From: Platanthera guangdongensis | Lineage: Eukaryota > Streptophyta > Magnoliopsida > Asparagales > Orchidaceae | DNA length: 64,000 bases | Assembly (NCBI GenBank): GCA_039583875.1 | Contig: CM077147.1 | Span: 112,092,440-112,156,439, forward strand | Reading direction: 5' to 3' | In this document: piece by piece, positions 23,520 to 35,163 of the stretch | How the letters are laid out: each line of letters begins with the position of its first letter | Numbering within the stretch: position 1 is the stretch's first letter | Made by a program: the position numbers and the translations under genes | The notes under the pieces: generated by a model | Databases searched by the model: none | The model's input: only the letters and a program-made list of their open reading frames with translations | What the model was told of the DNA's origin: nothing

Positions 23520-24330
23520 GTGTGTTGTTCCCTTCGCACTAATTTTCAGGATGCTGAATATTCTGAACAGAAGTACTGTCTCAACCTCTTTCAGGATGCT
23601 GAATATTCTGGATGTAAGTCGGTTAACACTCCTATAGATGTCAATCACAAGTTGTATACACATGTGTCTGATGCAGATCTTCTTCTTCCAAATCCAGAAT
23701 ACTATTGACGACTTGTTGGGAAACTGATTTACCTAACAGTCACGAGACTTGACATATCATTTGTTGTTGGGGTTGTCAATCAGTTTATGCATTCTCCTCG
23801 GATGTCTCATCTTCAGGCCGTCGAACCCGTCCTGAGATATCTTAAAACAGCGCATGGTCAAGGGCTGACATACAAAACCTCTTCTTCTACTCCAATATTG
23901 GTTTTATTTTCAAATGCAGATTATGCTGGTTTCCTGGATAATCAGCGTTCTACCAGCGGATTTTGTACTTACTATGGACGTCTGTTGTATCCGAGCTTAC
24001 TTGGCTTGAAAGTCTCTTAAGTAATATGAGAGTAAAACTTTCCTCACCAGCAACCTTAATCTATGACAGTCATGCTGCTATACACATAGCTAAAAAGCTG
24101 GTCTTTCATGAAACAACAAAACACATTGAAGTTGACTGTCACTTCATTTGTGAAAAAGTACAAATTAAGAAGTTGGAATTGAGACATGTTCCAGGTATGG
24201 ACCAAGTTGCTTACGGTCTAACCAAGGCCCTATCAAGTGCTCTATTTCATCAGTTCCTGTCCAAGCTGGGCTCCTACGGCTTGTATGCTCCAGCTTGCGG
24301 GGGAGTGTTAGAAAAGACAATGTAAATGCC
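23520..24330 (+). pseudogene. 3' end of a copia pol: end of RT and RNase H
   Basis: Typical Ty1/copia RT-RNase H connection (QKYCLNLFQDAEYSG, VNTPIDVNHKL, RLVGKLIYLTVTRLDISF, FMHSPRMSHLQAVEPVLRYLK) then RNase H (SNADYAGFLDNQRSTSGFCT, SELTWLESLL, YDSHAAIHIAK, FHETTKHIEVDCHFI, LTKALSSALFHQFLSKLG). Breaks: a TGA in place of the first Arg of RRLVGK near 23706, and a jump from GFCTYY to SELTWLESLL that implies about 100 bp lost. A 46-bp tandem repeat at 23548/23594 duplicates DAEYS. The 5' two thirds of the element are absent. Confidence 0.85.
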
Positions 24331-24512
24331 CATATAATGGCTCATTTAGTGTATTTCTTCTTTTTTGTATTTAGTCCCACATCTTGTATTTTATACTCCT
24401 CTCTCTTCTTTCCCTATATATTTGTAGTCTTACTTGTATTTAGATACACAAAAAGTATATACAAGATTTCATATTTTTCCCTAAGTGTTCGTCTACAGTT
24501 ATATATATTTCA
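24306..24512 (+). repeat. 3' LTR of the copia fragment (end approximate)
   Basis: A purine tract GCGGGGGAG ends just before TGTTAGAAAAGACAATG (24306), the usual PPT-LTR junction. The LTR has a TATA-like stretch (CCCTATATATTTG near 24415) and probably ends at TTTCA (24512). There is no partner LTR to confirm the end. Confidence 0.65.
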
Positions 24513-25408
24513 GTACCTAGGCTGAATTATTTAACTCCATTAGAAAGATAATATTCATTCAGTTGTCATCTTATGCTGAGTAGGAGAGAGGAGGTGATTT
24601 GGAGAGAGAATATGTAACTCGATTGACCCTTGGAGAGCATTCCCACGCCCCCTCTCTTTCTTTTCTCTCCCTCCCCTCTCTCATGGCCTTCACCTAGCAA
24701 CCATTGTTAGGCAGCTACAACGTGAGTTTTGTTTACTTAGGCTTTATTTGACGCCTTTTTTCTCCCGTGAGGTCAGACAAAAATGCCACGATCATTGAAT
24801 TCATGTTTGACAAGACAATGGCTATGGCCACCAAGAAAAGAAAACTACTTTTGAACATAAAAGTGGTTGAAGTTCCTTAGGTGAGGTCAGATGTTCGCAA
24901 ACTATGGTTCATAACCACCGCATACACGACTACTACCGCCATGCCAAACAGGCCTTTGTCCACCACCAAGCTTGTGGTAGGAGCTTCTCAATCTTTCCCT
25001 TCCTCCTTTGAATGCATGGCTTCTGTCTATTGATAGCATCTATGAATTTAGGAAATGAAGAATTGGGACATGGGCTTCGTTGGAGCTAGAAAGAAGTGAG
25101 TTTTTTTGTTTTGCCCCCTTTTTTATGGAGAAAAGTTCTTCTGCAATCAACCCCGTTGGAAGATTGATACAACATAGTTGTGGAAAAAATAGATTGTCAA
25201 TTGAAATGCTTACTTCTTCCTTCTTTAATGTCTACAACACAATAAGTCTGCCTAATCAGTTAGAGGCATTAGTTTAAATCAATTGAGGGACTAAAATCTA
25301 AAAGGTGAATATACTTTGGGGCCTAATATCTTAAAGTAAATAGTTGTGGGATTGATTTCTTAAAGTTAGCAAAATTTAGGGATCGAAATGTATATTTAGA
25401 CATAATTT
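24513..25408. other. Unassigned AT-rich stretch between the copia LTR and the MITE
   Basis: No ORF with recognisable content, no repeat pair. A pyrimidine-rich run near 24645-24685 is the only compositional feature. Confidence 0.35.
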
Positions 25409-25411
25409 TAA

Positions 25412-25972
25412 GGCTCAGTTTTGGGGGACTTATTTTCACCGGTCAAGCGGTTACGACCGCATGAACCGGACCTCATTGAAGTCACCCAAGAGAACCTGAA
25501 ACCAGTACCACCCACAGATAATGAAGTTAGACAGGTTGACCGGGGATTTAGGGTATATAAAGTCGAGGAGGATATAGCTACTTTAGGGTATATAAAGTAA
25601 ACATCACAACTCCTCTCACTTCGAACTAGCCTAGCTGCTTTCTATTCAAAGTCCTCTTAGCATCATCATATATTCAGAACTGATTCTCAACATACTCTTC
25701 GACTGAAAGAAATGAAGTACTCTGCTTGCTAGCAGCGACTATCGTATCAGCTCCCGTTAAAAATTTATGTCGCCTTACTAAAATGGACTTTCGTCTTTAG
25801 AATCTTCACCTCTTTCTATAAACTCAGTCACTTCATTCCATTCGCCAAAGTTTGACAAGCCAAAAATTTCGACGAATATGACCATTTAGCCGGAGTAACT
25901 CCCCTTGACGAAGGTCCGGTTCATGTGGTCGTAACCGCTTGACCGGTCAAAATAAGTACCCCAAACGGAGCC
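25412..25972. mobile_element. Tourist-like MITE, 561 bp, TAA target duplication
   Basis: Inverted ends of about 60 bp: GGCTCAGTTTTGGGGGACTT at the left and the complement of GGCTCCGTTTGGGGTACTT at the right, both continuing into ATTTT.ACCGGTCAAGCGG. Each end is flanked by TAA (25409-25411 and 25973-25975). Known: PIF/Harbinger (Tourist) MITEs have TAA/TTA duplications and GG(C/G)C..GTTTGG ends. The interior has no transposase but contains two GGGTATATAAAGT words (near 25552 and 25588) resembling TATA boxes. Confidence 0.8.
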
Positions 25973-26188
25973 TAAATCAAAATTGATCTTATAATTTTTA
26001 TCCTAATCCAATTTAAAGTTAAATATTTTTTTGCAATTTTCTCTCTCCAAATCACCATCACATCATATTTATAGTCCTAGTCATCAATTGAAGTTAGCCA
26101 CATATTAATATTTCATCAACTTTTTTAACGAAAAAGCAAATAAGTACTATTGGATATTGCATCCACATTAACCTAGATTTGTGTGAAG

Positions 26189-28281
26189 TATAACACCCCA
26201 AAAAGGCATAGTGTTCATTAGGGGCTAACATGTCGCGATAGTCTTATCACAGGCGGTAGCTTAGTGATTTAAAAGCCATAGCGCTCAGGTTGGGTACCGC
26301 GAAGCTAGCACGCCGCGGTAGCCACTCAACGCTTCGACCACTCAATGCTTTTGACCACTCAATGCTTTCGAGCACTCAACGTTGTTGAACAATAGTCGAG
26401 CGAGCTAATGCCAGGCGGTAGGAGTTACCGTGCTGCGCTAATCACTCGATGAACGTCGAATAGTTTACCCCCAAGCGTTAAAGTGTTATCGTGGGGCGCT
26501 AGCTCTGATAGCGGCACCGACTAGTCAAAGCTGTTACCGCCTATGTTACCACGCGACGGTAGTAGTTACCGCGCGACGCTAGCTTTTGTATAAGGATGGA
26601 CTTGAGCTTTTATTCTCATCTTCTCATATGCTTTCTCTGCTTTACTAGAGAGGGAAGATGAGGAACATCCAGGAGCTTGTGTGAAGATCAATCCAAGGTT
26701 TGCTTGTGAGTGAAATCACGAGTCGATGCTAGATCTGCAGAGAGATAGTTGTAGCAATCAATTCCATCCGGATCATAGATCACGGTCATGGCTCCGAAGA
26801 GATATTCAAGGGTACCGATCTTCTTCCATGGACATGTGAAGTCATTATTTGACATATGCATGGATTTCCCCCACCAAAAGGTGGAATATTGAGGGATTTC
26901 CATTGGAATGATTCTTGATATCCCCAAGAGGTCTTGCATATAGATCCGAAAATGTGTAGTACAGAATAGACATACTGTGTGAATCCCATCTAGATAGGTT
27001 AGTCTGGATTGGTGATGTTTTATTTTGCACACCGGAGAATACTCGGCGTATAAACGAGTATTTTGTGGAGTCGGTGGGTTGTGCCTGTAAAATGGAGTAG
27101 CAAGAAGTATTGGAGTGAAATTCCAGGAAAATACCCTCAAAGTGCATGTGTTGTATGCTATGAAAGTCCAGTGTTTCTGACACTGTAGGTGGCTGCAGAG
27201 ATTTCTGGATGGTTGTTCCAGTTACGGTTAGGGCTGGGGACAGAAAGAGAGTTCTGTCACTAAACGTCGGGCGATAGTGATTGTCACTGGCGATAACTCA
27301 TAGCTAACCTGTGATTGTGAAGTCAGTCCTTGGTGGACAGTGTGGCTATTGTGAGCTATGAGCTCTTAAAAGGTTTCGTGCCGAACGGATAAGGGAGAAG
27401 GCGACCCGCGTCATTTGTGGCGATTTGAGCAATGGGTAAAGGTTGACTTGTCTCTGCGTTATAGTTGTCAACTTGAGTTGCCCGCGTTATTGGGCATTTG
27501 TTGTAACACATAATGAGAGTCTTAGGCCTACGTGTCATTAAGACTAAAGTCTCCTGCTGTAGGCCATGGATCGTAATTCTCAAGGTTTTCATTGGAAACG
27601 GCGATGGGGCCTGATACTTCGGCACACCGAATATGTGCCCTGAGTGCACATAACGTTTGTCCGCCGAGGCATTCGTTTATGATATGTTGAACTGTACATG
27701 AGTGCGCGTTCTTGTGATATATCTGCTTGTAAAATATTATGCATGCATGGAAGGAATACCGCTACCCTAGGTAAGGGGTAGGGTCATTATAAATTGGTCA
27801 GCTGAATGCTGACCGTTGCTTTGTTTGCCACCATTGCGGTGGATTGTTCCCGTGCATGTGCAGGAGAGCCGAGCGTAAAATAGTGGGCTGAAGGTCTTAT
27901 TGCTGCTGGTGCTGCTGTTATGCTGGCCCTCGAAGGACAAAGAATGAAATGTTTTGTGATTTTCATGTGTGGCTGGCCTGCGTGCCGATGTATGTAATCC
28001 ACACGTATGAAGAAAACTTGTAAGGCTTTAAGGCCAAACATTTTGTGTATTTTGTAAACATTCATTGTAGATATATAAATGTGGTTATTTATATATAATG
28101 GACATTCATGATAGTTGTGTTTAAACTTAACCCCTAATGTTTCCGCTAGAATGCTGTGAGTTAGGATGCGTGGTTTGGTCTTTGATATTAACCTGTAACC
28201 CCACCGTCTGTTTGTGGCTTATATTGTGGGACCCCGGCCGTACCTTCTATTTTATGTCATGTAACGGATGAAGGTGTTACA
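26189..28281 (+). repeat. 5' LTR of element G
   Basis: Starts TATAACACCCC (the right LTR has TGTAACACCCC, so the terminal TG has mutated to TA) and ends GGTGTTACA. Near its start (26317-26395) is a tandem of about 17-bp units CGACCACTCAACGCTTT. Ends set by comparison with the right LTR. Confidence 0.93.
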
Positions 28282-28283
28282 AT

Positions 28284-28296
28284 TTGATATCAGCTT
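28284..28296 (+). promoter_or_regulatory. Primer-binding site of element G (degenerate)
   Basis: TTGATATCAGCTT, two bases after the LTR, a decayed form of TGGTATCAGAGC, which pairs with initiator tRNA-Met. Confidence 0.6.
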
Positions 28297-28496
28297 GTCT
28301 TGGTTTTCCTCCTTCGAATTCGTGGTCGAATTCGTTTGAGGGGTGGCGAGCACGTGTACGTGCGACCGTTATAACATAAATGAACTCAAGAATGTCCACT
28401 AAGGAATGTACATACACTTTTTTGAGGAACATGCACGTTCCTATATTGTTGTTGTTGCTTTTGCCAAGTCGCTAAAGTGCTTCTTTTACATTATAG

Positions 28497-29451
28497 ATGA
28501 TGCGAAGTGGTGCGGGGCAGTCTGAGCTCCATCGTTCTAATGAGAGTGTGGCACCAGCTGAGATGCCTACACCTCCTCCTTCTGAAGAGACAGTACATTT
28601 AGTTGCTGAGATGGTGTTTGCTATGATTCACGCACAGCCTACTGGGCAGGCGAAGCATGCAATGGTGTCAGAACAGGGTGGTGTGATGCCAGAACCTGTT
28701 GAGGTTATTGTTGATCCTCGAGAAGTTGAACGGAAGTTAAAGCAATTTATGAGCTTCAATCCTCCTACGTTGTCGCGCGTCTTGCTAGAAGTAGAGGCTC
28801 GGCTATGGTGGGATAATATAGAGCTGCACCACTTGGAAAGCAGAAAACTGATGTAATTCTCGGTCGAGGGGTTTTCAAGATTGTTTTTTTGCAAAGCATT
28901 TGTCATCGGCTCGGCGCATAGCTATGGAAAATGAATTCCAGCATCTAACTCAGGGAGAAAGTAGTGTTGATACCTACTTGTATGAGTTTATAAGGTTGGG
29001 ACGCTATGTGAGAACTATCTTTGCTGACGAAGAGTGTAAAACCAATAGGTTCTACGAAGGGTTGCGAGATGAGCTGAAATTCCTGCTCTCGAGTTCGGTG
29101 AACCAGGAATTTCAAGCGTTGGTTGATATGGCTCGTGCATTGGAGAAAGATATGAAGCGGGTTCAGGGCAAGAGGGACTTGGTTGTGACAAAGACAGAGT
29201 TCAAAGTGCCGCACCCGGGAAAACCAAACTATCGCAAGAGATGGGGTAAGAGATCCAAGTCTTCTGGACAGGCTCTATCTACAGTTGCGTCTAGAGCAAC
29301 TTCGGGGCAAGGCCTGCGTGCGTGTTATACCTGCGTCAAGCCAGGACACTTTGCCCATGAATGTCAATTTGGTCCTCCAACGGGTGCTACGAAGACAGGA
29401 GCAACCTATACTGAGAAGGGAAAGACAGTGGCAGAGTCCTCTGCATCCTAG
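28497..29451 (+). pseudogene. Element G gag (internally deleted, frameshifted)
   Basis: The N-terminal part from ATG 28497 (MMRSGAGQSELHRSNES, Pro-rich, then PREVERKLKQFMSFNPPT) runs into VEARLWWDNIE with apparent loss of capsid sequence, and stops at 28856. After a frame change the gag core continues from 28900 (ENEFQHLTQGESSVDTYLYEFIRLGRYV, NRFYEGLRDELKF) to a CCHC knuckle (CYTCVKPGHFAHEC at about 29320). The segment ends at 29451 with a stop before the protease. Confidence 0.85.
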
Positions 29452-29582
29452 GCACAGCCCAAAGTATATAATCTTGGCCAACAGGAGGTCATCAAGTAAA
29501 GTGACGTTGTCACAGGTACGAGTTAAGATACTTTGTTATTGCTTTTGGTACTTCATACCTCTTGTGTAGATTGTGTATGATG

Positions 29583-30000
29583 TGTTTGTCGTAGGCTTTG
29601 TCCTGATTCGAGACTATCCGACGAGCGCACTGTTTCATACGGGTGCTTCGCATTTTTTCTATCTGTGGATTTTGTGTCACGGATCAGTGTGCCGATTTGT
29701 CTGGTGGCAGATAGTGTGAAGGTGTTATTACCAAATGGATGTGTGATGCATGCGAATATGACTTGCTTTGTGGAGGTATGAATAGGAAGTCGGGATTTCG
29801 GATTGGAAGCATCTATGTTGCCAATATCAGAATTTGATGTGATCTTTGGTATAGACTGGCTCTTGGAGCAATGTGCCTATATAGATTGTAATTCAAAGGA
29901 AGTCACACTAGGGAAGAGCACCGAGCGAGAGACGAAATTCGCTGGTATACGAGGATCGAGCAGTACGTTGATGTCTGCACTCTAAGTTGTCAAAGCTGTT
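29583..30000 (+). pseudogene. Element G aspartic protease (active site lost)
   Basis: The active-site motif reads SALFHTGASHFF instead of DTGASHSF: the catalytic Asp codon is His (29636-29638). Stops follow. The second half MLPISEFDVIFGIDWL is recognisable at 29803-29870. The proteolytic function must be lost. Confidence 0.75.
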
Positions 30001-30015
30001 CGGAAAGGCGCAAAG

Positions 30016-31458
30016 TTGTTCTTCACGCTTATTGAGGCTGTTGAGTCAAAAACCAGTGTGAGTGATGTTTTGATTGTCTCAGAGTTTGCTGATGTGTTTC
30101 TGAAGGAGCTTACAGGGTTACTACCACAGCGAGAGATTGACTTCTCTATTGAGTTGGTGGCAGGTGCAAAACCTGTGGCCCGCTCGCCATATCGAGTAGC
30201 GCCAAAGGAAATGACGAAACTGAAAGTGCATCTACAAGAGTTGCTGGAATAGGGTTATATACGCCCAAGTATGTCACCTTGGAGATCACCTGTTCTTTTT
30301 GTGAAAAATAAGGATGGTAGCTTGCGGTTGTGCATCGACTATCGTGAGTTAAATAAGCTGACGGAGAAGAATAAGTATCCAATACCTCTAATTGATGACT
30401 TGTTTGATCAGCTAGTGTGATCAACCATCTATTCTAAACTAGACTTGAAGGCGGGGTACTATCCGTTGAGTATTCAGGAAGGTGACATTTCCAAGACAGT
30501 GTTTGGAACATGCTACGGTCACTACGAGTTCACGGTAATGCCGTTTGGTCTAACAAATGCGCCGTCGGTGTTCATGGACTTAATGCACCGAACATTTCGA
30601 GAGTACTTGGATTTGTTTGTGATTGTCTTCATTGATGATATCTTGGTGTGCTCTCAGTCTGAAGAATATCATGCGAACCATTTACGGATGGTGTTGCACA
30701 CCCTAAGGAGAAACAAGCTCTACGCCAAGTTCTCAAAGTGTGAGTTTTGGCTGTCGTCAGTGGCTTTTATTGGCCATGTGGTAAGTGGAGAGGGCATTGC
30801 GGTGGATCCATCAAAGATAAAAGCCATACGGGAGTGGCCAGTGTTGTCTTCTATGGCCGAAATCAGGAGTTTCCTAGGACTAGCGGGCTACTACAGACAT
30901 TTCGTAGAAAACTTCTCACAGATCGCTTTGCCTCTTACCACACTAACGAGGAAGGATCAAAAGTTCGTTTGGACGCCGGAGTGCACACGAGCTTCTGAAG
31001 AGCTGAAGTGTCGCTTGACCACGACGCCAATCTTTACGTCGCCATATAGTTCGGACGGCTTTGAAATCTATAGTGATGCGTCAGGGAGCAGCAAGGGCTG
31101 TGTTCTTCTTCAATTTGGAAAGATGATTGCTTATGGCTCACGTCAGTTGAAAGTGCATGAGTGGAACTATCCCGTCCACAACTTGGAGTTGGCGGCTGTG
31201 ATTTTTGCACTTAAATTGTGGCGTCATTATTTATATGGCGTGAAGGTAGATATATTCACCGACCATAAGAGACTAAAATATTTTTTGGATCAGAAGGATC
31301 TCAATATACGACAACGTAGGTGGATGGAGTTCCTCGGGGACTATACCTTCCAAATACACTATACTCCAGGAAAGGGAAACGTTGTCGTAGATGCCTTGTG
31401 TCGGAGGACTCCAGCAAGGGCAAATTGGTTGCAGATGCATGATGAGCATCTAATCTAG
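30016..31458 (+). pseudogene. Element G reverse transcriptase and RNase H
   Basis: Frame with stops at about 30250 and 30418. RT motifs: [43 protein letters not shown] (usually GYYQLRI), [18 protein letters not shown] and [10 protein letters not shown], the YxDD-type site at about 30628. RNase [50 protein letters not shown] (usually VADALSRR). Nearly all catalytic carboxylates remain, so decay is mainly by stops. Confidence 0.9.
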
Positions 31459-32957
31459 GAGTTGGAAGCTTCAGAGATTTCTTGTGTTGACAAGAATTCT
31501 ACAGCAAATGCATGCTTGACCTAGACGGAGGTACAATATGACCTTGCGGACAAGGTTCAACGGGCAACAGAACTTGATGAAAGTTTGCAAAGCTATGTGG
31601 TGCATGGAGTAAATGGCCAATTCTCCTGCGATGACGGCCTTTTGCGGAAAGATGGTTGTTTGTGTGTCCCGAAGATGGGTAAGTTAAGAGATGAATTGAT
31701 GTAAGAAGCTCATTTTACGAAGTACTCAATTCATCCAGGGAACACAAAATGTATAAAGACATGAAAAAGTTGTTCTAGTGGCTGGGCATGAAGAAAGACA
31801 TAGCACTTTACATGACTAAATATCACACTTGTGCCTTAGTGAAAGCGGAATACCAGAAGTCTGGAGGTTTCCTGAAGTCGTTACCTATCCCGGAATGTAA
31901 GTTAGATGATATTTTGATGAAATTCGTGCACGGTTTGCCGAAATCTCAACGTTGTAATGATTTGGTTTGGGTGATCGTGGACCGGTTGACTAAAGTGGCT
32001 CACTTCATTCCAAATTAGAGGAACAATTCAATGGAAGTTTTGGCTAAACTGTATGTCGAACATATAGTATGATTGCACGGTGTGCCCCGTAGCATCGTAA
32101 GTGATCGAGATGAGCGCTTCACTTCAAATGATTGGAGACTAATCCATCATTTGTTGGGGACAAAGTTAACATTCAGTGCGGCCTTTCATCCCCAAACGGA
32201 TGGCCAAACTGAGAGGATCGATAGAACTATGGAGGACATTCTCCGAATGTGCGCCTTGGATTTCAGGAAGAGATGGGAAGAGCATCTCTATATGGTAGAG
32301 TTTGCCTACAATAATAGTTATCATATGAGTTTAAATATGGTGCCTTTTGAAGCTTTGTATGGTAGGAAGTGTCGTACATCGTTAGCTTGGGTTGAAACAT
32401 GTGAATCTAAGTTGTACAAGCGTAAGGAAGTCAATGAAGCTAATTCGACAATACGCTCTATTCGGGAGAGGCTACTAATAGCCTAAGACCGGCAGACAAA
32501 ATATTATAATGCCAAGCACCGAAACGTAGAGTTTGCGGTTGACAAATCGGTATATCTGAAAATTAAGTCATTTAAAGGCGTATCCAGGATTCAGCACTTG
32601 AAAAAGCTGACTCCAAGGTATCTTGGCCCATTTGAACTAGTGGAACAAGTTGGAGAAGCCGCCTATCGGCTAGCTCTTTCAGAGGAATTGAGTGAATTGC
32701 ATGATGTGTTCCACATATTAGTGCTTCGAAAAGTCGTGAAGGATCCAACTCAAGTGATTGTGAATGATCGCGTACCGATTGAATCCGGGCTAACGACGAA
32801 GGTTAGGCACATTAGAATCGAGGATAAAGCAGTTAAGCAACTACGAAACAAGACAATCGGGATGGTCAAGGTCCGGTGGGACAACTGTGACCTTGAAGAG
32901 CTGACATGGGAGCGGGAGCAGACCATGCGTGCCGAATATCCCGAGTTGTTTAACTAA
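31459..32957 (+). pseudogene. Element G integrase and chromodomain-like tail
   Basis: After a frame change near 31740: zinc-binding part (CALVKAEYQKSGG), catalytic core with ILMKFVHGLP where MDFVHGLP is expected (first catalytic Asp replaced by Lys), second Asp in VSDRDERFTS, Glu in DGQTERIDR. Stops at about 32017, 32069 and 32485. The tail (ELHDVFHILVLRKVV, MVKVRWDNCDLEELTWE) ends at 32957, about 120 bp before the PPT. Confidence 0.88.
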
Positions 32958-33075
32958 AAGGTTGTAACATTTGGTTTTCTTAAGTAGAAACTATTTGTTG
33001 TAACAAAGTTATTACTAGTTGTTGTGTTCTGGTGTCATATGCAAATTTTGGGATGAAATTTTTTATAGGGGGGAT

Positions 33076-35163
33076 TGTAACACCCCAAAAAGGCGTAGTG
33101 GTCATTGGGGGCTAACGCACCGCGATAGTCTTATCACAGGCGGTAGCTCAGTGATTTAAAAGCCATAGCTCTCAGATTAGGTACCGCGAAGCTAGCGCGC
33201 CGCGGTAGCCACTCAACGCTTCGACCACTCAACACTTTTGACCACTCAATGCTTTCGAGCACTCAACACTGTCGAACAATCGTCAAGCGCGCTAACGCCA
33301 GGCATTAGGAGTTACCGCGCCATGCTAATCGCTCAACGAACATCAAACGGTTTACCACCAAGTGTTAAAGTGTTATCGCGGGGTACTAGCTAGAGGCGCC
33401 GACTGGTCAAAGAGGTTATCGCCTATATTACCCCGCGGCGGTAGTAGTTAACTCGCGGCGGTAGCTTTTGTGTATGGATGGACTTGAGATTTTATTCTCA
33501 TATTCTCATATACTTTCTCTGCTTTACTAGAGAGGGAGGAGGAGGAACGTCCAGGAGCTTGTGTGAAGATCGATCCAAGGTTTTCTTGTGAGTGAAATCA
33601 CGAGTCGACGCTAGATCCACGGAGAGAAATTTGTGGCATTTAATTCCATCCGGATCATAGATCACGGTCATGGCTCCGAAGAGATCTTCAAGGGTAACGA
33701 TCTTCTTCCTTTGACATGTGAAGTTCTTATTTGGCATATGCATACATTTCCCCCGCCAAAAGGTAGAATATTGAGGAATTTCTGTTGGGTTGATTCTTGA
33801 TATCCCCAAGAGTTCTTGCATATAGATCCGGAAATATGTAGTATGGAATAGGCATACTGTGTGAAGCCCATCTAGATAGGTTAGTTTGGATTGGTGATGT
33901 TTTATTTTGCGCACCAGAGAAGACTCCTCGTATAAATGAGTATTTTGTGGAGTCGGTGGGTTGTGCCTGTGAAATGGAGTAACAAGAAGTACTGGAGTGG
34001 AATTACAGGAAAATACCCTAAAAGTACATGTGTTGTATGCTATGAAATTCTAGTGTTTCTGGCACTGCAGTTGGCTGCAGGGATTTCTGGATGGTTGGTC
34101 CAGTTATGGTTAGGGCTGGGGACGGAAAGAGAGTTCTGTCGCTAAACGTCGGGCGATAGTGATTGTTGCTGGCGATAACTCCTAGATAACCTGTGATTGC
34201 AAAGCCAGTCCTTAGTGGACAGTATGGCTATTGTGAGCTATGAGCACTTAAAAGGCTTCGTGCCTAATAGATAAGGGAGAAGCCGACCGACACCATTTGT
34301 GGCGATTTGAGTAACGGGTAATGGCTGACCTGTCTCCGCGTTATGGTTGTCAACTTGAGTTGCTCGGGTTATTTGGCATTCGTTGTAACACATACTGAGA
34401 GTCTTAGGCATGCGTGCCATTAAGACTAAAGTCTCCGATTGTAGGCCGTGGAGCGCAATGCTCAAGGTTACCGTTGGAAACAGTGGTGGGGCCTGACACT
34501 TCGGCACACCGAATATGTGCCCTGAGTGCACGGAACGTTTGGCCGCTGAGGCATTCGTTTGTGATATGTTGTACTGTGTGTGAGTGCACGTTCTTGTGAT
34601 ATATATGCTTGTAAAATGTTATGCCTATAAGGAAGGAATACCGCTGCCCCGGGTAAGGGGTAGGGTCATTATAAATTGGTTAGCTGAATGCTGGCCGTTA
34701 CTTTGTTTGCCACCGTTGTGGTGGATTGTTCCCGTATAGGTGCATGAGAGTCGAGAAGAAAATAGTGGGTTGAAGCCCTTGTTGTTGTTATTGCTACTGC
34801 TATGCTGGCCCTCGAAGGCCAAAGAATGAAATATTTTGTGATTTTCATGTGTGCCTGGTCTGCGTGCCGATGTATGTAATCCACATGTATGAAGAAAACT
34901 TGTAAGGACTTAAGGCCAAACATTTTGTGTATTTTGTAAACATTCCTTGTAGATATATAAATGTGGTTATTTATATATAGTGGACATTCATGATAGCTGA
35001 GTTCAAACTTAACCCCTAACGCTTCCGCTAGAAAGCTCTGAGTTAGGATGTGTGGTTTGGTCATTGATATTAACTTGTAACCTCGTCGTCTATTTGTGGC
35101 ATATAGTGTGGGGCCTCGGATGGACCTTCTATTATATGACATGTAACAGATGGAGGTGTTACA
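33076..35163 (+). repeat. 3' LTR of element G
   Basis: TGTAACACCCC to GGTGTTACA, preceded by the tract ATAGGGGGGAT and followed by TGAAG. It differs from the 5' LTR by many substitutions and a few small indels, so the insertion is old. It carries the same tandem CGACCACTCAAC units (33206-33275). Confidence 0.93.

Larger units (their letters stand above)
26189..35163 (+). mobile_element. Element G: complete but dead Ty3/gypsy retrotransposon
   Basis: LTRs of 2,093 and 2,088 bp flank gag-pro-pol in gypsy order. The 5-bp target duplication TGAAG is present at 26184-26188 and 35164-35168. A PPT (TTTTTTATAGGGGGGAT) precedes the right LTR. Pol ends in VKVRWDN...ELTWEREQTM...YPELF, the chromovirus (Tekay-like) type. 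Frames change at about 28880 and 31740 and there are several stops. Confidence 0.95.
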
